Source: Mycolicibacterium pulveris
Lineage (GTDB): Bacteria; Actinomycetota; Actinomycetes; Mycobacteriales; Mycobacteriaceae
DNA: 64,000 bases
NCBI RefSeq assembly: GCF_010725725.1
Contig: NZ_AP022599.1
Span: 1,984,001-2,048,000 of the forward strand
Reading direction: 5' to 3'
Shown here: piece by piece, positions 8,907 to 17,565 of the stretch
Layout of the letters: the number at the start of each line of letters is the position of its first letter
How positions within the stretch are numbered: position 1 is the stretch's first letter
Notes under the pieces: generated by a model
What the model was told of the DNA's origin: nothing
Database searches by the model: none
Seen by the model: only the letters and a program-made list of their open reading frames with translations
Position numbers and translations under genes: made by a program

Positions 8907-9005
8907 ATGTGGCAGGAACTTGTACGGCTGACCGTGACCTGGGTGGTGATGTGCGGACTGGTCGCCTTCTTCTACTGGATGCTCGGCAACATCGGCACAT
9001 TCTGA
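8907..9005 (+). CDS. Mini membrane protein, 32 residues
   Basis: The ORF starts MWQELVRLTVTWVVM and ends GNIGTF. Residues 7-28 form one hydrophobic helix rich in Val, Leu and aromatic residues, so it is probably a single-pass inner-membrane peptide. GGCAGAGGGG lies just upstream as a ribosome-binding site. A second mini membrane protein follows after 21 bases, and then a polytopic membrane protein that overlaps that one, so the three are likely co-translated and perhaps one complex. The function is not recognised. Support is the tight operon arrangement and the coherent hydrophobic profile. Confidence 0.6.
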   Translation: MWQELVRLTVTWVVMCGLVAFFYWMLGNIGTF

Positions 9006-9026
9006 TCGAGCAGAGGTAGGAAAGCG

Positions 9027-9146
9027 ATGCAGGATCAGGATCGACGGCGTAAGCGCGGCTTGATCGCGTTTCAGATCTTCATCTACGGCGTGCTGATCGC
9101 GATGTTCGCGATCCAGGTCCAGATGTACTTCACCAGAGACTGGTGA
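9027..9146 (+). CDS. Mini membrane protein, 39 residues
   Basis: The start ATG at 9027 follows GTAGGAAAG. The protein has a basic N-terminus (DQDRRRKRG) and then one hydrophobic segment of about 20 residues (LIAFQIFIYGVLIAMFAIQV), giving a predicted N-in single-pass topology. Its stop codon overlaps the GTG of the next gene (TGGTGA), direct evidence that it is translated and coupled. No family is recognised. Together with the 32-residue peptide it may be a small subunit or assembly factor of the membrane protein that follows. Confidence 0.65.
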   Translation: MQDQDRRRKRGLIAFQIFIYGVLIAMFAIQVQMYFTRDW

Positions 9147-9844
9147 CGCCGATGACGTCGCCGAGCCCAAACCGGTCGCTTACCATGGACGACCACGAGG
9201 CGCAGACACGCGCTGCGCAGCGCCGCGCCGATCGCTGGTGTATCGCCGGCACCGCGCTCATGGGCACCCTCGTCCTCGGTCTCATCGGTCTGCCGGTGTT
9301 CTGTCGCGGCATCTACCTGTTGCGGAAGGCCCAGCGCGAAGGCTTGTCGGTCCGGCCGATGATGGTGACACTGATCGGATACGTCATCATCCTCGACGCC
9401 GCGCTGAACAGCATCGGTTGGGCCCTCGACCTGTTCGCCAACCACGCCCTGATCACCCGCACGGTCTTCACCGCATGGGGCAACCTCATCGACGCGGGCT
9501 ACTTCTGGCACTACAACGAACTCTGGATCGGCGGCGCCGGCGCCCCCGGCGAGAAGGCGTGGGTGATGGTCTGCGTGCTCATCGCGTTTCCCATGCGGAT
9601 CGCCGCCGCGATCGCCCTGCTGCAGATGAAACGCTGGGGCCACCAATGGACGATCGTGACGTGCTGGTTCGGCGTGATCGTCTGGACCGGCTACATCCTC
9701 AACATGACGATGTACGCCGACGTCCGCTACACGGCGGTCGGATTGCCGGTTTTCGGATGGTGGGCGTTCAACATCTTCTACATCACGCCGTTCCTCGCCA
9801 TTCCGTACCTCCACACCGTCAACCGCGAGATCTTCTCCGACTAA
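9143..9844 (+). CDS. Polytopic membrane protein of unknown function
   Basis: A 233-residue protein with about five hydrophobic helices, roughly residues 33-55, 73-97, 140-160, 169-190 and 199-222. A His/Tyr/Trp-rich segment (GYFWHYNELW) lies between helices 2 and 3. GTG at 9143 overlaps the preceding TGA by four bases; the ATG at 9152 is an alternative. Nothing resembles a transporter signature. Position with P450, SDR and ligase genes suggests a membrane-bound enzyme or isomerase for a hydrophobic substrate, perhaps analogous to the AveC-like protein at 41403, but I cannot show homology. Confidence 0.8.
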   Translation: MTPMTSPSPNRSLTMDDHEAQTRAAQRRADRWCIAGTALMGTLVLGLIGLPVFCRGIYLLRKAQREGLSVRPMMVTLIGYVIILDAALNSIGWALDLFANHALITRTVFTAWGNLIDAGYFWHYNELWIGGAGAPGEKAWVMVCVLIAFPMRIAAAIALLQMKRWGHQWTIVTCWFGVIVWTGYILNMTMYADVRYTAVGLPVFGWWAFNIFYITPFLAIPYLHTVNREIFSD

Positions 9845-9865
9845 GGCAGCCGAGAAAGGACCACC

Positions 9866-10285
9866 ATGGCCAACTCCGCTGTGGAGCCAAAGGATTCGGC
9901 AGAATCGCTGCCGCTGGGCACCACCCCGACCTGGGCGCGGATGCACAAGTGGCTCAAACGTGGGCTCTACGTCTGCCTGTTCGGCCTCGTCATCGAGGGG
10001 TCGCTGACCGTGCCGGTGATGGCGATCTGGTACGGGTGGCCGACGCTGTCGCTGACCGAGATCTGCAGCGAGCTCCTGAAGGTGCGCTTCTCCGACGAGA
10101 GCCTCGAATGCCAACAGCCCTACCCGATCGGGGGGCCACCTTTCGGTGGGGCACCTGAAGCGGCCGGCCAACAGACGGCACGCGACGAGTGGGGCATTCA
10201 GCCCAAGCCGAGGTACGAGAGTGTCGGGTTTCGCGAGCTGATCACCATCCGCGAAGCGCGGATGGCACAGCAGCCGGGTGGGTGA
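9866..10285 (+). CDS. Membrane-anchored protein of unknown function
   Basis: A 139-residue protein with one clear hydrophobic helix (about residues 33-56) after a basic MHKWLKRG stretch. A soluble tail of about 80 residues contains a Cys pair (EICSELL and LECQQP) and a Gly/Pro-rich linker ([11 protein letters not shown]). It starts at the ATG at 9866 behind GAGAAAGGA and ends overlapping the next gene by 8 bases. It probably works with the preceding polytopic protein, from which it is separated by 21 bases. I do not recognise the family. Confidence 0.75.
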   Translation: MANSAVEPKDSAESLPLGTTPTWARMHKWLKRGLYVCLFGLVIEGSLTVPVMAIWYGWPTLSLTEICSELLKVRFSDESLECQQPYPIGGPPFGGAPEAAGQQTARDEWGIQPKPRYESVGFRELITIREARMAQQPGG

Positions 10286-10880
10286 CATGGCCCCGTCGAC
10301 GGTGGTCCTGGGCCCGGACGACGGACTGTCCGGCACGCTGGCGAGCGAGCTCGACGCGATCACCGTCGCCCGCGAGGGCGAGCTGCCGCCCGGGATCACG
10401 GGCGCGGTCATCGTCGCCGACCCTTGCCCGCAGCCCGTCGAAACGGTGATGGTCGACGGGAACGACTGGCGTCGCCTCGTCGACGACTCAATGTGGCGCA
10501 TGCTCACCGCGCTGCAACGCGTGCGGTCGGCCCTGGCCACCGACGGAGGCCGCATCGTCGTCGTGGTCCCGACCATCGGAATGGCGGGTGCCGCCGGGCT
10601 CCTCGCGTACACCACCGCGATCGAGGGGATCCGCGCGATGGTGAAATCAGCTGCCCGGCAATGGTCTTCCTCAGGAATTGGGGTCAATCTCGTGGCCACG
10701 CCGCTGTCACTGTTCGGCGACGGGACCGCCGCCGGTCATCTCACCGTCGCAGCCGTCACCGACGATTCGACCTTGATGCGCACGGTCGCCGAGTCGGTGA
10801 AGTTCCTGCTGCGGCCGGGCCTCGACCACCTCGCCGGCGAGACCGTCGTCGCCGATGGAGGTTCGGTGATGCTGCCGTGA
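10278..10880 (+). CDS. Degenerate SDR-fold protein, probably non-catalytic
   Basis: The last two-thirds of this 200-residue protein align with SDR enzymes: [15 protein letters not shown], a YTTAI helix, [11 protein letters not shown] and the closing GETVVADGG. However, the glycine-rich cofactor motif is missing (LGPDDGLSG stands at the N-terminus), the catalytic Lys of YxxxK is Ile, and the Ser region is altered. It therefore looks like a pseudoenzyme, possibly a partner of the intact SDR encoded next, whose GTG overlaps this stop (GTGA). The start may be GTG 10278 or ATG 10287. The frame is open and well kept, so it is not a decaying pseudogene. Confidence 0.75.
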   Translation: MGDMAPSTVVLGPDDGLSGTLASELDAITVAREGELPPGITGAVIVADPCPQPVETVMVDGNDWRRLVDDSMWRMLTALQRVRSALATDGGRIVVVVPTIGMAGAAGLLAYTTAIEGIRAMVKSAARQWSSSGIGVNLVATPLSLFGDGTAAGHLTVAAVTDDSTLMRTVAESVKFLLRPGLDHLAGETVVADGGSVMLP

Positions 10881-11635
10881 GCCTGGAGGGGTTGACGGCG
10901 CTGGTCACCGGTGCCGGTGCCGGGGTGGGACGCGGCATCGCGCTGGCTCTCGCCGCCGAGGGAGCCCACGTCGTCGTCGCCACCAGATCCGACAACGGAC
11001 GGGACGTGGTGGACGAGATCGGCGCACGCGGTCGTCGTGCCACCTGGGCACGTTGCGACGTGACCGACCCCGAAGCGGTGGACGGGGCCGTCGACCTCGC
11101 CGTGACCACCACCGGGCGGCTCGACGCCGTCGTGCACAACGCAACAAGCAATCTGTCCAGCCAACCGCACCAGCTGGCCGACGTCGACCACGCACTGTGG
11201 ACCGACCACTTCTCGGTGTCGCTGAGCGGAGCCCACCACTGCGCCTTATCGGCGTTCCCCGCGCTCAAGGAGCGCGGGGGGACGTTCGTCGTGATGACCT
11301 CGCCTGCGGGTATCGAAGGCAGCGCGACCCTGCCGCTCTACGCCACGATGAAGGGGGCGCTGCGCGGCTTCGGCAAAAGCCTGGCGCGGGAATGGGCGCC
11401 GCACGGCATCACGGTCAACATCGTGTCGCCCCTGGCATATTCACCCGCCATGACCGCCGCGATCAAGGCGGAGCCCGCCATGGAAGAGCGCCTCGCACGC
11501 CGAATCCCGCTGGGCCGCATCGGGGACCCGGAACACGACATCGGCGCCGCTGTCGCCTTCCTCGTCGGCCCACAGGCGCGCTACGTCACCGGACAGACCC
11601 TGGGCATCGACGGCGGCCACTACATGAATCCGTAG
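10877..11635 (+). CDS. Short-chain dehydrogenase/reductase
   Basis: An intact 252-residue SDR with TGAGAGVG cofactor loop, HNAT in place of NNAG, catalytic YATMK and the C-terminal GQTLGIDGG. It would oxidise an alcohol or reduce a ketone with NAD(P). The GTG start overlaps the stop of the degenerate SDR, so the two are made together and may form a heteromer. Eleven bases later the luciferase-like gene begins. The substrate is unknown. Confidence 0.88.
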   Translation: MSLEGLTALVTGAGAGVGRGIALALAAEGAHVVVATRSDNGRDVVDEIGARGRRATWARCDVTDPEAVDGAVDLAVTTTGRLDAVVHNATSNLSSQPHQLADVDHALWTDHFSVSLSGAHHCALSAFPALKERGGTFVVMTSPAGIEGSATLPLYATMKGALRGFGKSLAREWAPHGITVNIVSPLAYSPAMTAAIKAEPAMEERLARRIPLGRIGDPEHDIGAAVAFLVGPQARYVTGQTLGIDGGHYMNP

Positions 11636-11646
11636 GGGGCAGCGCC

Positions 11647-12534
11647 ATGGAGACGGGCCTTGTCCTGCCACACACAGGACCCTCGGCATCCCCGTCGTTT
11701 CTTCAGGATTTCGCGCAGGCTGCGGAAGGCCACAAGTTCCGCCGGCTGTGGGCCGTCGACCACCTCGTGCTGCCTGAGCACGTCACCTCGCTGTACATGC
11801 TGGGCCGAGAACCCACCCCGGTCGCCGATGGTTGGCTCGCCGAGAACCTCGCACCGAACTACGAGATGATGACGACGCTGGCGTGGGTTGCGGGCCGGAC
11901 GACGACCATCGGGCTGGGCACGTCGGTTGCGGTGCTTCCGTTGCGCAACCCTGTCGCCAACGCCAGGCAACTGGCGACGCTGGATGCCTTGTCGGGCGGG
12001 CGGTTGACCTACGGGGCCGGTATCGGCTGGCTGCGCGAGGAGGCCACGGCGATGGGTATGCCGTGGGACCGTCGCGGCGCTCGCGCCGAGGAGCACATCG
12101 CGTTGTTGCGCAAGCTGTGGTGCGCACATGAGCCCTACGTCGAATTCCACGGAGAATTCTACGATTTTGCTCCCATGGACCCGCGTCCGCAGCCCGTCCA
12201 ACGTCCCATACCGATCCTGGTCGGCGGACACTCCGCCAAGGCGATCGACCGTGCGGCGCGCATCGGGGACGGGTGGATCGCCGCGCCGACGTCGGTCACC
12301 CGGCTGACCGACCTCGTCACGGCGCTGCGACGGGCAGCGGAGACACACGGCCGATCGCCCGACACTCTGTACACGGTCGCGTCTACCGCGTATGACGACG
12401 CCCGTTCATTCGCCGAGACCTGCGGCGCCGTCCGTCGACTCGGCATCGATCATCTGCAAATCGTGATACCGGGCGACGAACCGCGCCGCATCATCGACTG
12501 CCTGCCGCACGTCGCGGCGGTTGCCGGCCAGTGA
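11647..12534 (+). CDS. Luciferase-like (LLM), probably F420-dependent oxidoreductase
   Basis: A 295-residue TIM-barrel of the bacterial luciferase-like family. Landmarks: WAVDHLVLP near the N-terminus, TTIGLGTSVAVLPLRNP, LATLDALSGGRLTYGAGIGW and PIPILVGGHS. This pattern matches the mycobacterial F420-dependent subfamily (Rv2161c-type) better than FMN-dependent monooxygenases. It may reduce or oxidise a ring carbonyl or enoyl group. Last gene of the membrane-protein/SDR operon. A paralogue lies at 20100. Confidence 0.85.
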   Translation: METGLVLPHTGPSASPSFLQDFAQAAEGHKFRRLWAVDHLVLPEHVTSLYMLGREPTPVADGWLAENLAPNYEMMTTLAWVAGRTTTIGLGTSVAVLPLRNPVANARQLATLDALSGGRLTYGAGIGWLREEATAMGMPWDRRGARAEEHIALLRKLWCAHEPYVEFHGEFYDFAPMDPRPQPVQRPIPILVGGHSAKAIDRAARIGDGWIAAPTSVTRLTDLVTALRRAAETHGRSPDTLYTVASTAYDDARSFAETCGAVRRLGIDHLQIVIPGDEPRRIIDCLPHVAAVAGQ

Positions 12535-12569
12535 AGCAAGCACCCGATCCGGGTACGCTCGATACCGAC

Positions 12570-12587
12570 CGAGAATGTATCCTCTCG
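12570..12587. promoter_or_regulatory. Candidate operator, GAGAA-N6-CTCTC
   Basis: CGAGAATGTATCCTCTCG has arms CGAGA and TCTCG pairing perfectly at its ends, with the GAGAA-N6-TTCTC spacing and a single change in the right arm. It lies about 85 bases before the amidohydrolase start, in the 138-base gap after the preceding operon. A further TAGGATAATG follows and could be part of the -10 region. Confidence 0.55.
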
Positions 12588-12672
12588 TTTTAGGATAATG
12601 ACGCTACCGCGTCGTAGCGCAGCCGTTGCCGGACACATCTGTGCCGGAGACAGCGACTGAGAGGAACCGACG

Positions 12673-13851
12673 ATGACCGAGGCCAAGACGTTCGAGGTGT
12701 GGGACGCCGACAACCACATGTACGAGACCATCGACGCCTACACGCGCTATCTGCCGGAGAAGTACTCGGAGGCGTTGAAGTTCGTCGACATCAACGGCCG
12801 CAAGAAGCTTCAGATCCTCGGCACCGTCACCGAGTGCATCCCGAATCCGACCTATGAGGTGATCCCGACGCCGGGTGCCTGGTCCGACTACTTTCGAGGC
12901 ATCAACCCGGACGGCAAGTCGCTGCGTGAGCTTGCCAACCCGATCAGGTGCCCCGACGAGTTCCGCCGGCCGGACCTGCGGCTTGCACTGCTGGACCGCC
13001 AGGGCGTCGACGGCGCGGTGATGTTCCCGACCACGGCGGGGATGCTCGAAGAACGCACGAAGTCGGATACCGAACTGACCCACGCGGTGACGCATGCCTT
13101 CAACCGCTGGCTGCTCGAGGACTGGACGTTCAACTACGAGAACCGAATCTTCCCCGTCCCGGCGATCTCGCTCAACGATCCCGCACTCGGTGTCCAAGAG
13201 CTTGAGTGGTGTCTGGAAAACGGCGCCCGGACGGTGCTGATCCGGCCGGCAGCCGTGCCTCGTGAGGACGGCACGTCACGCTCACCAGCGCTGCCGGAGT
13301 TCGACGACTTCTGGCGTTTGGTGGAGTCGTCGGGAATCTCGGTGCAGATGCACAATTCGGACTCCGGGTACGAGCGCTACGTCGACGACTGGGAGGACGC
13401 CGCGGAGTTCAACGGGTTCGCGTTGAGCAAGTTGCGCGGGTTCATCTACGAGGAGAGCAGGAACATCTTCGATACCCTTGCGGCGTTCATCGCGCACGGG
13501 GTGTTCGAACGCTTTCCCGGCGTGCGCATCGGCGTTGTCGAGAACGGCGGCTCGTGGGCGTACCGCCTGCTGGACGTGTTCGACCGGGTGTATCGCAAGA
13601 GGCCCAAGGATTTCGACGAGCATCCGGCTGACGTCTTTCGCAGGCACGTCTGGATCAATCCGTTTCACGAGGAGGACATGTCGCAGCTCGTCGAGCTTCT
13701 CGGCGCCGATCGCGTGATGTTCGGCTCCGATTACCCCCATCCCGAAGGCCTCGCGGAGCCCGCGGACTTCGTCAAGGAACTCGAAGATCTGCCGGCCGAG
13801 ACCACGGCCCGCGTGATGGGTCGCAACCTCAAGGAGCTGATCGGCGTCTAG
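12673..13851 (+). CDS. Amidohydrolase-2 family metal-dependent hydrolase/decarboxylase
   Basis: A 392-residue TIM-barrel of the amidohydrolase-related family that includes ACMSD and LigW-type decarboxylases. The N-terminal metal motif is D-x-D-N-H (residues 11-15) rather than H-x-H. The C-terminal MFGSDYPHPEG supplies the conserved Asp. One of three paralogues in the window (also 17566 and 22206), each next to acyl-CoA genes and each with its own GAGAA-type site upstream. A role in C-C cleavage or decarboxylation of a CoA-bound ring intermediate is inference. ATG at 12673 follows GAGAGGAACC. Its 3' end overlaps the convergent ligase by 4 bases. Confidence 0.85.
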   Translation: MTEAKTFEVWDADNHMYETIDAYTRYLPEKYSEALKFVDINGRKKLQILGTVTECIPNPTYEVIPTPGAWSDYFRGINPDGKSLRELANPIRCPDEFRRPDLRLALLDRQGVDGAVMFPTTAGMLEERTKSDTELTHAVTHAFNRWLLEDWTFNYENRIFPVPAISLNDPALGVQELEWCLENGARTVLIRPAAVPREDGTSRSPALPEFDDFWRLVESSGISVQMHNSDSGYERYVDDWEDAAEFNGFALSKLRGFIYEESRNIFDTLAAFIAHGVFERFPGVRIGVVENGGSWAYRLLDVFDRVYRKRPKDFDEHPADVFRRHVWINPFHEEDMSQLVELLGADRVMFGSDYPHPEGLAEPADFVKELEDLPAETTARVMGRNLKELIGV

Positions 13852-15386
13852 CCGAGCCCGCCGAACCGGTCACGCAGTTGGTTCTTGAGTACCTTTCCGG
13901 TGAGGTTGCGCGGCAGCGCTTCGACCAGCTCGAGCCGCTCGGGTGACTTGTGCTTGCTCAGCCCCTGAGCCTGGCAGTGCTCGGCGAGATCGGACAGCGT
14001 GATGTCGGAGGTCGCCACGACGACCGCGCACACCCGTTCGCCGGTACGGGCATCCGGTACACCGATGACCGCGACGTCGGCAACCGCCGGATGACTGGCC
14101 AAAACACCCTCGATCTCCAGCGCGGAGATGTTCTCGGCGTTGCGGATGATGGCATCCTTGATGCGCCCGGTGATCGCGACGTTGCCGTCGGCGTCGATAC
14201 GGCCCCGGTCACCGCTGCGAAACCAGCCGTCGGCGTCGAACGCATCGGCGTCCAGCGACGCATCGACGTAGCCGAGGAAACACTGGGGTCCCTTGAGGCG
14301 CAGCTCGCCTTCCTCCCCTACCCTCACTTCGCGCTCGTTGTCGTCGACCACCCGGATGGCTACGCCGGGAACGGGTTGCCCGACGGTGTGATCCAGAACC
14401 TCCGGTTTACCGTCCGGCGGCGGCGAGGTCACCACCGGGAACTCGGTCAGCCCCCACGAGTTCGCGATCCCGGCCACCGAAAGCGTCTCGCGCACTTGTC
14501 GTCCCAGCTCGGGCGTGATCGGCGCGCCGCCTCCGACACACCCGCGCAGATCGGGAAACAGTGGTTCGGCGCCGTGCTCGCGCTGCGCAGCCATGTAGGC
14601 GACGAAGAAGGGCGTTGCCGAACCGAGCATCGTCGGGCGGTGCGCGGCGACCGCCTTCGGGGTGTGGACCGGATCGAAGGCGTCGAACAGCACCAGGCGC
14701 ATACCGGTCAGCAGGCTGGCGGCCAGCATCGCGGCGCCGCCGATGTGCGAGACCGGAAACGCGATCGGGTTGATGTCGCTGCTCGACGCGCCGAACATGC
14801 CGACCACCCCTGCCGATCCGGCGATCACCGAGCGATCACAGTGCCGGATGCCTTTCGGCGCCGCGGTCGTGCCCGAGGAGTAGTAGACCCACCGCGCTTC
14901 CTCGCCCGACGCCGGCGGCGGCGGTAGCAGCGCAGGATCCGCCGATGGCAGCCGAAGGTCCCCCGCGATCGGCGTGTCGTGGTCGACCACCACGATCGTC
15001 ATCGGCCGTTCTCGCGTCAGCTCCTCGGCGAGCGCGACGTGGTCGAATCCGCGCCACACCCCGGGAACGACGAACACCTCGGTACCGAGCTGCTCTGTCA
15101 CGAAACGGATTTCGCTCTGGCGCCAGATCGGCAACACAGGATTCTGTACCGCGCCGAGCCTGGTCAGCGCCACCATCACGACCATCGTCTCCAGCGTGGT
15201 CGGCAACTGCCACGTCACCACGGTGCCCGCGGTGACCCCACGTTCGGACAGAGCGGCAGCGGTGCGCTCCGCCGCGTCGCGCAACTGACTGTTCGTCAGG
15301 CTGCGACCGTAGTCGTCGACGAGAACGACGCGGTCGGGATGCCTCCGCGCCCCGGCCTCGACCAGCCCCCAGTAGGTTTGCGCCAT
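13848..15386 (-). CDS. Acyl-CoA ligase (AMP-forming)
   Basis: A 512-residue adenylate-forming ligase with YYSSGTTAAPKGIRH as the ATP loop, WGLTEFP, GWFRSGDRG and NLTGKVLKNQL carrying the catalytic Lys. It is the last gene of a minus-strand operon of amidohydrolase and two acyl-CoA dehydrogenases. Its ATG shares one base with the preceding stop (TGATG). It probably activates a cyclic or branched acid for that dehydrogenase pair. It overlaps the amidohydrolase at 12673 tail to tail. Confidence 0.9.
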   Translation of the reverse strand: MAQTYWGLVEAGARRHPDRVVLVDDYGRSLTNSQLRDAAERTAAALSERGVTAGTVVTWQLPTTLETMVVMVALTRLGAVQNPVLPIWRQSEIRFVTEQLGTEVFVVPGVWRGFDHVALAEELTRERPMTIVVVDHDTPIAGDLRLPSADPALLPPPPASGEEARWVYYSSGTTAAPKGIRHCDRSVIAGSAGVVGMFGASSSDINPIAFPVSHIGGAAMLAASLLTGMRLVLFDAFDPVHTPKAVAAHRPTMLGSATPFFVAYMAAQREHGAEPLFPDLRGCVGGGAPITPELGRQVRETLSVAGIANSWGLTEFPVVTSPPPDGKPEVLDHTVGQPVPGVAIRVVDDNEREVRVGEEGELRLKGPQCFLGYVDASLDADAFDADGWFRSGDRGRIDADGNVAITGRIKDAIIRNAENISALEIEGVLASHPAVADVAVIGVPDARTGERVCAVVVATSDITLSDLAEHCQAQGLSKHKSPERLELVEALPRNLTGKVLKNQLRDRFGGLG

Positions 15387-16582
15387 CAGCGCGTCGGCAG
15401 CAGCAGTCGTCGTTTGGCCAGAATGTTGCGCATCATCTCAGAGCTGCCGCCGGACACGGTGTATGCACGAGACCACAGCCAGCATTCTTTCAGACGCTGT
15501 TTGGCCTGCGCCACATCCGGATCCGCGACCGTGCACACCGTTGCCGACAACTGCGCGCCGTATGCCGAAACCCGGTGGTACGTCTCGGCGAAGCTGAGCT
15601 TGGCGATCGAACCATCGCCCGTCTGCTCGGCGCCGGCTACCATCCGTTCGACATGGTCGTCGATGAAGGCCTTGGCCACCTCGACCTCGACGGCCAACTC
15701 GGCGACCTGATGCCGGATGTCTTCGTGCTGCAGCGCTGGCATGCCGTCGATGCGGCCGTGCCGCGCCACCGTGACCAGGTCGTCGATCAGCAGCTCGAGC
15801 AGGATGACGTTGCCTCCGATGCCGAAGCGTTCGAAATCCAGGCCAGCCATGATGATCGACCAGCCCTGCCCGGGCTCGCCGATCAAGCTGTCGGCAGCCA
15901 GCGTCACGCCGTCGAAGAAGACCTCGTTGACCTCGATCGCCTCGTTGATCGTGCGGATCGGACGGACCTCGATCCCCGGTGCGGTCAACGGCACGACGAA
16001 CGCCGACAGCCCGTGGTGACGCGAGGACGACGGATCGGTGCGCACCAGCGCCAAACCCATGTCGGCCCAGTGCCCGTCGGTGATCCACGTCTTCTGCCCG
16101 TCGATCACCCACGATCCGTGGGGCTGCCGGGTGCCCTTGCAGCGCACGGCGGCGATGTCGCTGCCCGCATCGGGCTCGCTGAGCAACTGGCACCACACAT
16201 GCTCGCTGCTCCGGATCCGCGGCAGCAGCGCGGATTTCTGCTCATCGGAGCCGAAGTGCAGCAGCACGTGCGCCGCCAGGTTGACCTGGTCGACGGGCCG
16301 TGGCGCGCGTGCCCGCAGAATCTCCTCGGAGACGATCCGGTCGTGCAGCGGGTGGTGGTCCGCACGTCCGCCGTACTCGACCGGCCAGTCCCCACCGACG
16401 AAACCGGCATCGAACAACGACGCGAACCAGGTGCGCAGTCGCGCTTCCTGCTCGGCGGTCACGGGCGCGCGATGGCCCTCGCGGGCCTCGAACGGCGGCG
16501 CATGCTCGGCGATGTGCGCTTTGACGCGGTCGCGGAACCCGGCCAGCTCGGCCTCGGTCGGCCGGGCAGTCGCGGCGCTCAC
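15386..16582 (-). CDS. Acyl-CoA dehydrogenase (FadE), large partner of a pair
   Basis: A 398-residue acyl-CoA dehydrogenase. WPVEYGG, WCQLLSEPDAGSDIAAV, GSWVIDGQKTWITDG and a C-terminal SGGSSEMMRNILAKRRL are typical. It is encoded immediately after a shorter FadE (16579) with a 4-base GTGA overlap, the arrangement of mycobacterial heterotetrameric acyl-CoA dehydrogenases in which two different chains share the FAD sites. The start is GTG 16582; GTG 16585 directly before it is also in frame. Likely substrate: an alicyclic or steroid-like acyl-CoA. Confidence 0.87.
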   Translation of the reverse strand: MSAATARPTEAELAGFRDRVKAHIAEHAPPFEAREGHRAPVTAEQEARLRTWFASLFDAGFVGGDWPVEYGGRADHHPLHDRIVSEEILRARAPRPVDQVNLAAHVLLHFGSDEQKSALLPRIRSSEHVWCQLLSEPDAGSDIAAVRCKGTRQPHGSWVIDGQKTWITDGHWADMGLALVRTDPSSSRHHGLSAFVVPLTAPGIEVRPIRTINEAIEVNEVFFDGVTLAADSLIGEPGQGWSIIMAGLDFERFGIGGNVILLELLIDDLVTVARHGRIDGMPALQHEDIRHQVAELAVEVEVAKAFIDDHVERMVAGAEQTGDGSIAKLSFAETYHRVSAYGAQLSATVCTVADPDVAQAKQRLKECWLWSRAYTVSGGSSEMMRNILAKRRLLLPTR

Positions 16583-17559
16583 CACCCGGCCCCCGCCGCG
16601 AACAGCGCGCGACTGGAGCGCGCCGTGCCGAGCAGGTACCCGTTGGTGAACACCCGCCGCAGGTCATGATGCAGCGGGTACTCCCAGGTGAACCCGATGC
16701 CGCCCGAGAGTTGCATGCACTCGTCGACGGCGGCGGTGGCGTGGGCCGCGACGAACGCGTGCGCCACGGCGGACAACCCCGCCCCCGTCGCGGCGTCGGA
16801 CGCCAGCGCGCGGGCCGCCTTGGTGAGCACCGCGCGCGCCTTGGCCTCGAAGACCAGCAACTCCACCAGGCGGTGTTGTACCGCCTGGAAACTCGCGATC
16901 GGCGCACCGAACGCGATCCGATCCTTGAGGTAGGCGACCAGCCGCTCGAACGTCGCCGACAGCGCGCCCAGCGAGTCCGCGCTGAGCAGGATCCTGGCCA
17001 GCGCGAGGAGTTGCTGCGCACGCTCGGGTCCACCGATCTGCACGCTCTCCGCGCCGGCGAGCTCCACCCGCCATACCGGACGGTTGACGTCCAGCAGCTC
17101 GTCGTCGAGCTCGCGCGGCAGGGTGCCCGCCGCCTCGAACAGCCGAATCCCGTTGTCGTCGAACGTGACGATGACGTCGACCACATCCGCACGCGCCACA
17201 CGGGTGACATCCCCGAACAGGGCACACGCCGCCGTACCGGTTCCGTCGAGCATCGGGGGCAACCATCGGTCACGGACGTCGACCGGCGCCGAACTCAACG
17301 CCGCCGCGGCCGTGACGCAACCGAGCCAGTGCGTCGAGTTGTTCGCGCGTCCGAGTTCCTCGGCGATCACCGTCGCCTCGACCGGCCGCCACCCGCTGCC
17401 GCCGACATCCTCCTCGACCAGCAGACCCGTCCAGTCCATCGCCGCAAGATCTTTGAGCGAATCCTGCGCGTCGCATCCGGTCAGGAACGCTCGCGCCGCA
17501 CCACGAACCAGTTCGATGTCGACTGCATCGTCGAGGGCGGCATCTCCCTCAGTGCCCAC
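16579..17559 (-). CDS. Acyl-CoA dehydrogenase (FadE), small partner of a pair
   Basis: A 326-residue acyl-CoA dehydrogenase-fold protein, shorter than the usual 380-400. The N-terminal and middle domains are reduced, while IAFGAPIASFQAVQHRLVE and LSGGIGFTWEYPLHHDLRRV near the end are well kept. Such short chains form alpha2-beta2 enzymes with a longer partner, here the overlapping gene at 15386. The start is GTG 17559, six bases after the amidohydrolase stop, so it is co-transcribed with it. Confidence 0.85.
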   Translation of the reverse strand: MGTEGDAALDDAVDIELVRGAARAFLTGCDAQDSLKDLAAMDWTGLLVEEDVGGSGWRPVEATVIAEELGRANNSTHWLGCVTAAAALSSAPVDVRDRWLPPMLDGTGTAACALFGDVTRVARADVVDVIVTFDDNGIRLFEAAGTLPRELDDELLDVNRPVWRVELAGAESVQIGGPERAQQLLALARILLSADSLGALSATFERLVAYLKDRIAFGAPIASFQAVQHRLVELLVFEAKARAVLTKAARALASDAATGAGLSAVAHAFVAAHATAAVDECMQLSGGIGFTWEYPLHHDLRRVFTNGYLLGTARSSRALFAAGAGW

Positions 17560-17565
17560 CGCCGG

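Noticed and set aside
10278..10880. Interpretation of the degenerate SDR as a decaying pseudogene
   Set aside because: The frame is fully open, overlaps both neighbours by coupling signals and keeps the SDR C-terminal pattern, so a maintained non-catalytic protein is likelier.
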